This document shows positions 38,094 through 46,851 of a stretch of 64,000 bases of DNA, in pieces. Under the pieces are notes generated by a model, which saw only the letters and a program-made list of their open reading frames with translations, had not been told where the DNA came from and did not search any database. This DNA is from Paracoccus sp. JM45. Its GTDB lineage: Bacteria; Pseudomonadota; Alphaproteobacteria; Rhodobacterales; Rhodobacteraceae. Position numbers and translations under genes: made by a program. The stretch spans positions 124,001 through 188,000 of the forward strand of contig NZ_QQVY01000003.1 in the NCBI RefSeq assembly GCF_003590715.1, given 5' to 3'. How positions within the stretch are numbered: the stretch's first letter is position 1; every line of letters begins with the position of its first letter.

Positions 38094-41000
38094 TTGCGCT
38101 TTGACCGCCTGCGTTTGAACGGCTTCAAAAGCTTTGTGGACCCGACCGATCTGGTCATCCGCGAAGGGCTGACAGGTGTGGTCGGACCTAACGGCTGTGG
38201 CAAATCCAACCTGCTGGAAGCCTTGCGTTGGGTCATGGGGGAAAACCGTCCATCCGCCATGCGCGGCGGCGGGATGGAGGATGTGATCTTCGCCGGCACC
38301 TCGCACCGCGGCGCGCGTGCCCACGCCGAGGTGTCGCTGACCATTGACAACCACGACCGCCTTGCCCCCGCCGGTTTTAACGATGACGACCGTTTCGACA
38401 TCATCCGTCGCATCACCCGTGATGCAGGCAGCGCCTATAAGATTGCAGGCAAGGATGTGCGGGCGCGTGATGTGCAGATGCTGTTCGCCGATGCCTCGAC
38501 CGGTGCGCACAGCCCTGCGCTGGTGCGTCAGGGCCAGATCAGCGAATTGATCAACGCCAAACCCAAAAGCCGCCGCCGCATTCTGGAGGAGGCTGCGGGT
38601 ATTTCCGGTCTGTACCAGCGCCGCCACGAGGCCGAGCTGAAGCTGAACGGCGCCGAACTGAACCTGTCGCGGGTCGATGACACGCTGGACCAGTTGACCA
38701 CGCAGGCGGCATCACTGGCCCGTCAGGCGCGTGCCGCCGCGAAATACCGTGACATCGGCGCGGCCCTGCGTCTGGCCGAAGGCGTGCTGCTGTATCGCCG
38801 TTGGGCCGAGGCCGAGGCCGCCCGTCATGCTGCCGCCGATGCGCTGGCCCGCGCCATCCACGTAGCGGGCCTTGCCCAAGCCGCCGCAACCAACGCCGAG
38901 GCCCGCCGCATCGAAGCCGATGACATGCTGCCCCCGCTGCGCGAAGAAGAACAGGTCGCCGCCGCCATCCTGTCCCGCATCGTGGTCGAGCGTGAGGCCT
39001 TGGATGAGGCCGAATCGCGCGCCGATGCTGCCATCGCTGCACTGACAGCCCGCATCGCCCAGCTGGACCGCGATATCGACCGCGAACAGGCATTGAACAG
39101 CGATGCCGGTGATGTGGTGGCGCGGCTGGCTGATGAAAGGGCGCAGATGGAGGCCGCAGGGCAGGGCTTTGACGACCGTCTGGATGCGGCCACTGCCTTG
39201 GCCGAAGAAGCCACCGAAACGCTGCATGACATCGAAGGCCGACTGGCCGAACTGACTGACGAATCAGCCCGACTTGCGGCGCGGCATCAATCCGCCGAAC
39301 GGCTGGCTGCCGATCTGCGGGCCATGTTCGACCGCGCCGGACGCGCCGCTGCCGAAGCCGATGCCGCCACCGCGCTGGCCACCGCGGCCGGTGTCGATGC
39401 CCAAGCGGCACTGGAACAGGCCGACGCCGCGCAGGATCAGGCCCGCGACCGCGTCGATGCGGCGGAAGAAGCTTTGGCAGGGGCTGAAGCTGCCCGATCC
39501 GATCTGGAAACCGGCGAAGCCGCCGCCCGTGCCCTGCGCGCGCAGGCCGAGGGCGAGGCAGGCGCCTTGGCCGCCGAAATGGCCGCCCTGCGCCGTCTGG
39601 TCGAACGTGGCCGGTCTGGCGGCACGTCCTTGCTGGATCAGGTTCAGGTCGCACGGGGATACGAGGCGGCCTTTGGCGCGGCCCTTGGTGATGATCTTCA
39701 GGCAGGTGTGTCCCGCGATGGATCGGGCTGGCATATGCTGCCCCATTGGGATGCGCCCCGACCCTTGCCCGTGCAGGTCCAGCCATTGGCACCGCATGTG
39801 GCGGGCCCCGATGTGCTGGCCCGCCGTTTGTCGCAAACCGGATTGGTCGTGGATATCAGGACCGCAGCGACCCTTCAGGCAGATCTGCATCCGGGCCAGC
39901 GTCTGGTCACCCCCGATGGGGATCTGTTCCGCTGGGACGGGCTTTGCGTCTTGGCGGGCGAGGCATCGTCCCATGCGGCACTGCATCTGCAAAAGGTCAA
40001 TGAACTTGCCGAAATTACCGAACAGACCGAACAGGCCCAAGCCCGCGCTGCCACTGCCATCGACGCGCATGAGGATACCCAGACTGCGCTTGCCGATGCT
40101 GCCGGCACGGAAAAATCCGCCCGCGATGCAAGGCGAGAGGCTGAGCGCTTGCTGTCCGAAGCATCCCGCGCCGCGACCCGTGCCGAATCCGAACTGGCGC
40201 TGGCGGGCAGCCGCGCCGAGGCTGCGCGCAACGAACTGGCCCGCCATCAGGCCGATGCCGTAGATGCCCGCACCCGTCTGGATGACGCGCAGGACCAACT
40301 GGACGCCCTGCCGGACCGCAATGACGCCGCAACCGCCGTCGAACACGCCCGCACCAGCGTCGAAGCCGCGCGGATCGCCACTATGACCCGCCGCGCCGCT
40401 TTGGACGAATTGCGCCGTGACGAAGATGCCCGTCTGAAACGCCTAGGCGCGATCGAGCGCGAGGCTGCGGGCTGGCAGACCCGTCTGGAACAGGCGGGCA
40501 GCCGCGCCGCTGAATTGGTCACCCGCCGCGACGCCACGCAGGATGAACTGGCAGGCGCACAGGCGCAGCCCGCAACCCTTGCCAAACGCCGCGCGGCGTT
40601 GACCGAACGCGACGCCGCAGCCCAGACGCGTCTGTCGCGCGCCCGCGACGCTTTGACAGTTGCCGATGATGCCGCCCGCGCAGTTGCCCATGCCGAACGC
40701 GACGCCGCGCGTGCCGCCTCGGACGCCCGCGAAACCCGCGCCGCCGAGGAGGCCCGCGCCGAGGCGGCGACCGCCGCCGAAGAAAACGCCCGCGCCCGCA
40801 TTCTGGAGGCAACAGACCTGTCGCCCGCCGATCTGCTGGCGGGTCTTGGCGACATTGACAAGAATGCCCCCGCCGATGCCTTGGAACATCAGATCGCTCG
40901 TCTGCGGACCCAACGCGATGCCCTTGGGGCCGTCAACCTGCGGGCCGAGGATGACAAGAAAGAACTGGAATCCGAACGCGACCAGCTGGCTGCCCAGAAA

Positions 41001-41543
41001 TCCGATCTGGAAGAAGCCATCCGCAAGCTGCGCGCCGGTATCGGCAGCCTGAACCGCGAAGGCCGCGACCGCCTGCTGGCAGCTTTCGAAACGGTCAACA
41101 CCAATTTTGCCACCCTTTTCACGACGCTGTTCGGCGGGGGCGAAGCGCGGCTGGTTCTGGTCGAATCCGACGACCCGCTGGATGCCGGTCTGGAAATCAT
41201 GTGCCAACCGCCCGGCAAGCGTCTGTCGACCCTGTCGCTGCTGTCGGGGGGCGAACAGACGCTGACCGCGATGGCGCTGATCTTTGCGGTCTTTCTGGCC
41301 AACCCCGCCCCGATCTGTGTTCTGGACGAGGTGGACGCCCCGCTGGATGACGCCAATGTCAGCCGCTTTTGCGATCTGCTGGATGAAATGACCCGCCGCA
41401 CGGATACGCGCTTTTTGGTCATCACCCATCATGCGGTGACAATGGCGCGCATGGACCGGCTGTTCGGGGTGACCATGGTGGAACAGGGGGTCAGCCAGCT
41501 GGTCAGCGTCGATCTGAAACACGCCGAGGCTCTGGTCGCCTGA
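38094..41543 (+). CDS. smc: chromosome segregation ATPase SMC
   Basis: A 1149-aa SMC protein. Walker A is GPNGCGKSNLLEA near residues 31-43. Two long Ala/Arg/Glu-rich coiled coils flank a hinge around 480-640. The ABC signature LSLLSGGEQTLTAMAL and Walker B ICVLDEVDAPLDDANV are at the C-terminus. It forms condensin with ScpAB. Only a TTG (38094) can start the conserved MRFDRLRLNGFKSFVDP, since a TGA precedes it in frame by one codon. No clear Shine-Dalgarno is present. It is followed by a RidA gene. Confidence 0.95.
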   Translation: MRFDRLRLNGFKSFVDPTDLVIREGLTGVVGPNGCGKSNLLEALRWVMGENRPSAMRGGGMEDVIFAGTSHRGARAHAEVSLTIDNHDRLAPAGFNDDDRFDIIRRITRDAGSAYKIAGKDVRARDVQMLFADASTGAHSPALVRQGQISELINAKPKSRRRILEEAAGISGLYQRRHEAELKLNGAELNLSRVDDTLDQLTTQAASLARQARAAAKYRDIGAALRLAEGVLLYRRWAEAEAARHAAADALARAIHVAGLAQAAATNAEARRIEADDMLPPLREEEQVAAAILSRIVVEREALDEAESRADAAIAALTARIAQLDRDIDREQALNSDAGDVVARLADERAQMEAAGQGFDDRLDAATALAEEATETLHDIEGRLAELTDESARLAARHQSAERLAADLRAMFDRAGRAAAEADAATALATAAGVDAQAALEQADAAQDQARDRVDAAEEALAGAEAARSDLETGEAAARALRAQAEGEAGALAAEMAALRRLVERGRSGGTSLLDQVQVARGYEAAFGAALGDDLQAGVSRDGSGWHMLPHWDAPRPLPVQVQPLAPHVAGPDVLARRLSQTGLVVDIRTAATLQADLHPGQRLVTPDGDLFRWDGLCVLAGEASSHAALHLQKVNELAEITEQTEQAQARAATAIDAHEDTQTALADAAGTEKSARDARREAERLLSEASRAATRAESELALAGSRAEAARNELARHQADAVDARTRLDDAQDQLDALPDRNDAATAVEHARTSVEAARIATMTRRAALDELRRDEDARLKRLGAIEREAAGWQTRLEQAGSRAAELVTRRDATQDELAGAQAQPATLAKRRAALTERDAAAQTRLSRARDALTVADDAARAVAHAERDAARAASDARETRAAEEARAEAATAAEENARARILEATDLSPADLLAGLGDIDKNAPADALEHQIARLRTQRDALGAVNLRAEDDKKELESERDQLAAQKSDLEEAIRKLRAGIGSLNREGRDRLLAAFETVNTNFATLFTTLFGGGEARLVLVESDDPLDAGLEIMCQPPGKRLSTLSLLSGGEQTLTAMALIFAVFLANPAPICVLDEVDAPLDDANVSRFCDLLDEMTRRTDTRFLVITHHAVTMARMDRLFGVTMVEQGVSQLVSVDLKHAEALVA

Positions 41544-41591
41544 GGCTTGCCTTGCTAGGGTCCGCCCGACGCCAACCCAAGCGAGGATATC

Positions 41592-42047
41592 ATGAGCATC
41601 GAAGCAACCCTGGCCGATAAAGGCATCACCCTTCCTGCAGCCCCCATGCCTGCCGCCAATTACGTGCCCTTCGTGCAGACCGGCAATCTGGTCTTCATCT
41701 CGGGTCAGATCAGCGCCGATGACAATGGCCTGATCACCGGAAAGTTGGGCGATGGCACCAGCATTGATGACGGTGTCGCGGCCGCGCGTCGTTGCGGTCT
41801 GGCGCTGATCGCGCAGCTGAAAGCCGCCATTGGCGATCTGGATCGCGTGACCCGTGTGGTCAAACTGACCGGTTTTGTGAATTCGACCCCCGATTTCACC
41901 GACCAGCCCAAGGTCATCAACGGCTGTTCGGACCTGATGGTCGAGGTCTTCGGTGACGCAGGCCGCCATTCGCGCGCTGCCGTGTCCGCGCCGTCGCTGC
42001 CCTTCGGCGTGGCTGTCGAAATCGAAGCCATCTTCGAGGTGAAGTGA
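41592..42047 (+). CDS. RidA-family protein (YjgF/UK114-like)
   Basis: A 151-aa protein of the longer RidA subgroup. It contains GNLVFISGQISADDNGLITG, DLDRVTRVVKLTGFVNSTPD and the GRHSRAAVSAPSLPFGVAVE segment with the conserved Arg. RidA proteins hydrolyse reactive enamine/imine intermediates, such as 2-aminoacrylate made by threonine dehydratase; an ilvA gene is present at 32124. Catalytic capability of this subgroup is uncertain. It overlaps the GDPD gene by a base or four. Confidence 0.88.
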   Translation: MSIEATLADKGITLPAAPMPAANYVPFVQTGNLVFISGQISADDNGLITGKLGDGTSIDDGVAAARRCGLALIAQLKAAIGDLDRVTRVVKLTGFVNSTPDFTDQPKVINGCSDLMVEVFGDAGRHSRAAVSAPSLPFGVAVEIEAIFEVK

Positions 42048-42802
42048 TGACTGCGCTGCCGCAAGCCTTCCTGACCGCCCCCATTGCCCACCGCGGCCTG
42101 CACGGGGCAGGTGTCCCGGAAAACAGCCTTGCGGCAGCGCGGGCTGCCATTGATGCAGGCTACGGGATCGAACTGGACATCCAGCCTGCATCCGATGGCA
42201 CACCGATGGTGTTCCATGACGATTTTTTAACGCGCCTGACCGGCCAGTCCGGTCTGATTTCCGAAACGCCGCTGCAGGCCGTGCAGGGTTTCCGCCTGCT
42301 GGGCAGTGACGAACCGGTCCCGACGCTAGCCGAATTTCTGGAGGTGGTCGCAGGTCAGGTTCCCCTGCTGATCGAGATCAAGGATCAGGACGGTGCCTGC
42401 GGTCCCGATATCGGCGATCTGCAACTGCAGGTGGCCAAAGCATTGGAAACCTATCAGGGTGACGTCGCGATGATGTCGTTCAACCCGCATACGGTTGCGG
42501 CCTTCCACGAGGCAGCCCCCCATATCGCCGTCGGGCTGACGACTTGCGATTACCGTGCGAAACACTGGCCTTTGGTGCCTGATGAACGCCGCGCCGAACT
42601 GTCGGCCATTCTGGATTTCGACCGCTGCGGTGCCTCGTTCATTTCGCATGACAGGAACACATTGGACAATCCGCGTGTGGACGCGCTGGCGGCACAAGGC
42701 GTGCCGGTCCTGTGCTGGACGGTCAGATCTGCAGAGGAGGAAGCCGCTGCCCGCCGCGTGGCCAGTAACATCACCTTCGAAGGTTATAGCGCCGCGATTT
42801 AA
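42047..42802 (+). CDS. glycerophosphodiester phosphodiesterase
   Basis: A 251-aa TIM-barrel enzyme hydrolysing glycerophosphodiesters to glycerol-3-phosphate and alcohol. The conserved sites are IAHRGLHGAGVPENSLAA (catalytic His and Arg), ELDIQPASDGTPMVFHDD (metal Glu/Asp and second His) and LLIEIKDQ. There is no signal peptide, so it is cytoplasmic (UgpQ-like). ATG 42047 shares a base with the RidA stop; GTG 42044 is an alternative. Confidence 0.92.
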   Translation: MTALPQAFLTAPIAHRGLHGAGVPENSLAAARAAIDAGYGIELDIQPASDGTPMVFHDDFLTRLTGQSGLISETPLQAVQGFRLLGSDEPVPTLAEFLEVVAGQVPLLIEIKDQDGACGPDIGDLQLQVAKALETYQGDVAMMSFNPHTVAAFHEAAPHIAVGLTTCDYRAKHWPLVPDERRAELSAILDFDRCGASFISHDRNTLDNPRVDALAAQGVPVLCWTVRSAEEEAAARRVASNITFEGYSAAI

Positions 42803-42889
42803 GGCGATTATCAGGATGTCACGCGAATGCGACGTCCTGACCACATCCAACCCCTGACATTCCCCGCATCACGCCCTATCTTCCGTGGC

Positions 42890-44020
42890 ATGAACGACAT
42901 GCTGACCCTGACGACCCATCCGTCTATTGCAGAAATCGACCCGGCTGTTTGGGACGGTCTGGGCGATGGCAATCCCTTCACGACACACCGCTTTCTGCTG
43001 GCGCTGGAACAATCTGGATCGGTCGGCACGGGCACCGGCTGGCAATCGCTGCATCTGACCGTCGAAAGCGACGGCCAGATCGTCGGGGCCGCACCGCTTT
43101 ACGCCAAAGGCCACAGTCAGGGCGAATACATCTTCGATCAGGCATGGGCGCAGGCCTATACCCGTGCGGGCGGACGCTATTACCCGAAACTGCAATCGGC
43201 GGTGCCCTTTACGCCCGCCACGGGGCAGCGCCTGCTGGCCCGCGATGATACGGCGCGTATGGCATTGTTGCAGGGCATGATGCAGGTCACCGGCCACGTT
43301 CAGGCATCGGGCGCGCATATCACCTTCTGCACGGAAGCCGAGGCTGCTTTGGGCGAAGCAGCGGGCTTTCTGCCGCGCATCACCCAGCAGTTCCATTGGC
43401 TGAACAAGGGCTATGCCAGCTATGATGATTTCCTTGCCGCGCTGTCGTCGCGCAAGCGCAAGGATCTGCGCAAGGAACGCGCCCGCGCCCAAGGCTTTGG
43501 CGGCACCATCCGCCACCTGACGGGCGACGATCTGGAACCCCGTCATTGGGACGCCTTCTGGGAATTCTATCAGGACACGGGCGCGCGCAAATGGGGCCAG
43601 CCCTATCTGACGCGCAAGTTTTTCGACCTGATACAGGAAACGATGCGTGACGATATCCTGCTGGTGCTGGCCGAACAGGATGGCGAACCGATCGCGGGGG
43701 CGCTGAACTTTATCGGGCCTGACGCAATCTATGGGCGCTATTGGGGCTGCACCGAGGATCATGCGTTTCTGCACTTTGAACTGTGCTATCACCAAGCCAT
43801 CGACCAAGCGATCGCCCACGGTCTGTCGCGGGTCGAGGCGGGGGCGCAGGGTGACCACAAGCTGGCCCGCGGGTATGAACCGGTCCCGATTCATTCGCTG
43901 CATTGGGTGCAGGATGCGGGCTTTCTGAAGGCGCTGGAAAACTATCTGGATCAGGAACGCGACGCGATGGGGCAGGAAATTCAGGCGTTGGCCGATTGGA
44001 CCCCGTTCCGTAAAGGCTGA
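42890..44020 (+). CDS. GNAT-fold protein of the COG3146 (DUF482) family
   Basis: A 376-aa protein related to peptidoglycan-building FemX-like acyltransferases. It contains YIFDQAWAQAYTRAGGRYYP, SRKRKDLRKERARAQGFG and GRYWGCTEDHAFLHFELCYH, all characteristic of COG3146. The family is widespread in Proteobacteria but without a known substrate. The start is ATG 42890 (MNDMLTLTTH). It is in line with the RidA and GDPD genes after smc. Confidence 0.85.
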   Translation: MNDMLTLTTHPSIAEIDPAVWDGLGDGNPFTTHRFLLALEQSGSVGTGTGWQSLHLTVESDGQIVGAAPLYAKGHSQGEYIFDQAWAQAYTRAGGRYYPKLQSAVPFTPATGQRLLARDDTARMALLQGMMQVTGHVQASGAHITFCTEAEAALGEAAGFLPRITQQFHWLNKGYASYDDFLAALSSRKRKDLRKERARAQGFGGTIRHLTGDDLEPRHWDAFWEFYQDTGARKWGQPYLTRKFFDLIQETMRDDILLVLAEQDGEPIAGALNFIGPDAIYGRYWGCTEDHAFLHFELCYHQAIDQAIAHGLSRVEAGAQGDHKLARGYEPVPIHSLHWVQDAGFLKALENYLDQERDAMGQEIQALADWTPFRKG

Positions 44021-44021
44021 C

Positions 44022-44366
44022 CTACCATCCGGTGAAGTCAACGCCGCGGATTTCGGCTTTCTTGCGGTAACATTGGGTCATCATGCCGACGGGCGCGACA
44101 AGGGGATCCATGATCCGGTCTGCGACGTTATCAACCGTAAATGCCATCAGCCCCTGCATATACTGCCCGAATTCGCCCTTGGACCAATCCTCGCGCGAGG
44201 CGATGTAGTCGTGGATTACATCCAGCGGCGTCCCGCTTTGCATGCTTTGCAGCGACCCGCTGAGCGCGGTGCCGAAATCGTCGCAGGGAATTTTCAGCGT
44301 GACGTCGGCGGCAATGGCGGGCAGGGGCGTCAGCGCGGCCAGCAGGGCCATGGTTCTGATGGACAA
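44022..44366 (-). CDS. small secreted protein of unknown function
   Basis: A 114-aa protein with a signal peptide (SIRTMALLAALTPLPAIAA). The mature part has two cysteines (KIPCDDFG and MTQCYRKK) and no recognised domain. I chose TTG 44366 because GGAGGA ends 4 nt before it; the in-frame ATG at 44378 contributes the first bases of that Shine-Dalgarno and lacks one of its own. A downstream ATG at 44351 would also keep a signal peptide. Function unknown; neighbour of peroxiredoxin on the same strand. Confidence 0.7.
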   Translation of the reverse strand: MSIRTMALLAALTPLPAIAADVTLKIPCDDFGTALSGSLQSMQSGTPLDVIHDYIASREDWSKGEFGQYMQGLMAFTVDNVADRIMDPLVAPVGMMTQCYRKKAEIRGVDFTGW

Positions 44367-44472
44367 ATGATCCTCCATGCGTGTCTTTGGCGACGGTGTG
44401 TCACGCATAGCCTGATGATCCAAGGCGGCGGGCGGAAACTGGCCGAAGGGTATTCCCCCGGCCAGCGTCGTT

Positions 44473-44958
44473 TCAGACTTTTTCCAGAAGGGCTTCGCCG
44501 GCGCTGACGCTGCAGGTGCCGGGGGAATCCTCGACATCGATGACGTCGAAGGTGCCATCGGTCACCAGTGATGCGAAACGCTTGCAACGACCCGAAAAGC
44601 CGACAGGGGGTGCGTCGAAATCAAGGCCAAGCGATTTGGTCAGGCTGCCATCGGCATCTGCCAGAACCTCGATGCCGGCATCTTTCGCACCGGTCTGTTC
44701 GGCCCATGCGGCGGCCACAAAGGGGTCGTTGACCGTGATGCAGACGATGCGCGACACGCCCTTGGCGCGGAAATCATCGGCGGTGCGCACAAAGCTGGGC
44801 ATATGGGCGTTGGTGCAGGTGCCGGTAAAGGCACCGGGCAGACCGAACAGGGCGACGCGGCCCTGTGCCAGTTCGCTGGTGGAAATGCTTTCGGGGCCAT
44901 TTTCGCCCACACGCAGCAACTGTCCTTGGGGCAGCTTGTCTCCGGCCGTGATGGTCAT
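44473..44958 (-). CDS. Prx5-type peroxiredoxin
   Basis: A 161-aa thiol peroxidase of the redoxin/Prx5 group. The peroxidatic Cys is in GAFTGTCTNAHMPSFV near residue 48 (a Gly replaces the usual Pro of GAFTPTC). Further motifs are VCITVNDPFVAAAWAEQTGA and SGRCKRFASLV. It reduces hydroperoxides using glutathione/glutaredoxin or thioredoxin. Divergent ferredoxin reductase gene starts at 45044. Confidence 0.92.
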   Translation of the reverse strand: MTITAGDKLPQGQLLRVGENGPESISTSELAQGRVALFGLPGAFTGTCTNAHMPSFVRTADDFRAKGVSRIVCITVNDPFVAAAWAEQTGAKDAGIEVLADADGSLTKSLGLDFDAPPVGFSGRCKRFASLVTDGTFDVIDVEDSPGTCSVSAGEALLEKV

Positions 44959-45043
44959 CGGTCTCTCCTGAATTGCAACGGATTCGCGGCGACTATAGGG
45001 TGCGACCCGATGACAGACCAGATGACAGCGGAAGGCCGGTAAT

Positions 45044-46243
45044 ATGCGGATCGTGATCCTTGGGGCGGGGCAGGCGGCGGCCTCTATGGCGGCGCGTCTG
45101 CGGGCAAAGGGGCATGACGGCCCTTTGACGGTGATCGGTGATGAACCGGCGGCCCCCTATCAGCGCCCGCCATTGTCCAAAGCCTATCTGCTGGGCGACA
45201 TGGCGCTGGACCGGCTGACCCTGCGCGGTCCCGAATGGTGGCAGGATCAGAAGATCGATCTGCGCACCGGCGAGGCTGCGGTGTCGATTGATGCCAAGGC
45301 GCGGACCGTGACCACGGATCGGGGCGAATACCCCTATGATGCGCTGGCACTGACGCTGGGGGCAGCCCCGCGGCGTTTGCCAGCCGCGATGGGCGGTGAT
45401 CTGGCGGGCACCCATGTGATCCGCGATCTGGCCGATATCGACGCGCTGTCGCTGGAACTGACCGCAGGACGCAATCTGGTGGTGATCGGTGGCGGCTATA
45501 TCGGGCTGGAGGCAGCGGCTGTCGCCCGCAAGCTGGGGCTGAACGTGACTTTGGTCGAGGCCGCCCCCCGTATTCTGGGACGTGTTGCTGCTGCCGAAAC
45601 ATCGCAGCTGGTCACGGCACTGCATCGCGCCAATGGCGTCACCATTTTGGAAAACACGGGCATCAGCCATCTTGACGGGACGGATCATGTCACCGGCGTT
45701 GCGTTGAATGACGGCCAGGTTCTTCCCGCCGATCTGGTGATCATGGGCATCGGCGTGCTGCCACGGATCGCGCTGGCGGAAACGGCGGGGCTGGTTCTGG
45801 ATAACGGCATTGCCACCGACGCCACGGGCCGCACATCTGATCCTGCTATCTGGGCGGCGGGCGATTGCGCCAGCTTCCCGCATCAGGGTGGACGGCTGCG
45901 GCTGGAAAGCGTGGGCGGGGCCATCGACATGGCCGAATGCGTGGCTGATAATATGCTGGGGCAGTCGCGCGATTATGCGCCCAAAGCATGGTTCTGGTCC
46001 GATCAGTTCGACGCCAAATTGCAGATCGCCGGTCTGAATGCCGGTCATGATCATGTGGTGATGCGGCGGGGGCAGGGGGATCACTGTGCCTCGGTCTGGT
46101 ATTTCCGTGCGGGGCAGCTGATTGCCGTGGATGCGCTGAACGATGCCCGCGCCTATATGATCGGCAAGCGCCTTATCGAGGCTGGCCGCAGTCCCGCTCC
46201 CGAAGATATCGTAAATGCAACCGACCTGAAGGCCCTGATGTGA
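45044..46243 (+). CDS. FAD-dependent ferredoxin reductase
   Basis: A 399-aa flavoprotein of the rhodocoxin/putidaredoxin reductase type. The FAD-binding motif is IVILGAGQAAASMAARLRA at the N-terminus, PYQRPPLSKAYLLG follows, the NAD-binding GGGYIGLEAAAVA is at about 149-161, and AAGDCASFP binds FAD near 275. It transfers electrons from NAD(P)H to a [2Fe-2S] ferredoxin serving a P450 or oxygenase. No such partner gene is in the window. Confidence 0.93.
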   Translation: MRIVILGAGQAAASMAARLRAKGHDGPLTVIGDEPAAPYQRPPLSKAYLLGDMALDRLTLRGPEWWQDQKIDLRTGEAAVSIDAKARTVTTDRGEYPYDALALTLGAAPRRLPAAMGGDLAGTHVIRDLADIDALSLELTAGRNLVVIGGGYIGLEAAAVARKLGLNVTLVEAAPRILGRVAAAETSQLVTALHRANGVTILENTGISHLDGTDHVTGVALNDGQVLPADLVIMGIGVLPRIALAETAGLVLDNGIATDATGRTSDPAIWAAGDCASFPHQGGRLRLESVGGAIDMAECVADNMLGQSRDYAPKAWFWSDQFDAKLQIAGLNAGHDHVVMRRGQGDHCASVWYFRAGQLIAVDALNDARAYMIGKRLIEAGRSPAPEDIVNATDLKALM

Positions 46244-46280
46244 TGACGTCAATCATTCCCGTTCGTTACCGGGCGATTTC

Positions 46281-46844
46281 ATGAGGATTGTCGGAGGATC
46301 TATGCGCGGCCTGAAGCTGGCCGATGTCGGCGATGGTGATCCCGCCGCCCATCTGCGCCCCACGACCGACCGCGTGCGCGAATCCATCTTCAACCTGCTG
46401 GTGAACGGCAGCCACGGCAATCCCATTCCCGATGCGCGGGTGCTGGACCTGTTTGCAGGCACCGGTGCGCTGGGGCTGGAGGCTTTGTCGCGTGGCGCAG
46501 CGCAGGTAGCATTCGTGGATGACGGTCAGAAATCACGCCAGTTGATCCGCCAGAATGTCGAACGCGCAAGGGCGGGGGATGTGACCCAGCTGTGGCGACG
46601 CGATGCCACGAAAATGGGCCCCAATCCGGAAGCACCTTTTTCGCTGATCTTCCTTGATCCGCCCTATGCGACCGGCAAGGGAGAGGCTGCCTTGGCCTCG
46701 GCTGCCGCGGGGGGCTTTATTGCCGCCGGTGCGACAATCGTCTGGGAAGAATCACGCCCGCCGCTGGTGCCGGTGACGGCAAAAATCCTTGACCAGCGGA
46801 AATATGGCGACACGACCGTCACCATGATCCGCTGGCCATCATAA
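46281..46844 (+). CDS. rsmD: 16S rRNA (guanine966-N2)-methyltransferase
   Basis: A 187-aa methyltransferase. The N-terminus MRIVGGSMRGLKL, the block RPTTDRVRESIFNLL, SAM motif VLDLFAGTGALGLEALSRG and catalytic IFLDPPYATG are all diagnostic for RsmD. It methylates G966 of 16S rRNA during 30S assembly. It sits 37 nt after the ferredoxin reductase and is probably cotranscribed. Convergent with the class V aminotransferase. Confidence 0.95.
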   Translation: MRIVGGSMRGLKLADVGDGDPAAHLRPTTDRVRESIFNLLVNGSHGNPIPDARVLDLFAGTGALGLEALSRGAAQVAFVDDGQKSRQLIRQNVERARAGDVTQLWRRDATKMGPNPEAPFSLIFLDPPYATGKGEAALASAAAGGFIAAGATIVWEESRPPLVPVTAKILDQRKYGDTTVTMIRWPS

Positions 46845-46851
46845 GTTGCCT

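Noticed and set aside
38048-38104. 18-codon ORF overlapping the smc start
   Set aside because: It has no ribosome site, and the best smc promoter (-10 at 38055-38060) would start transcription inside it, so it would not be transcribed as a whole.
38551-42203. Minus-strand frames of 413, 360 and 586 codons opposite smc and the RidA gene
   Set aside because: Low-complexity Arg/Ala/Gly-rich shadows of the coiled-coil smc coding region. No motif.
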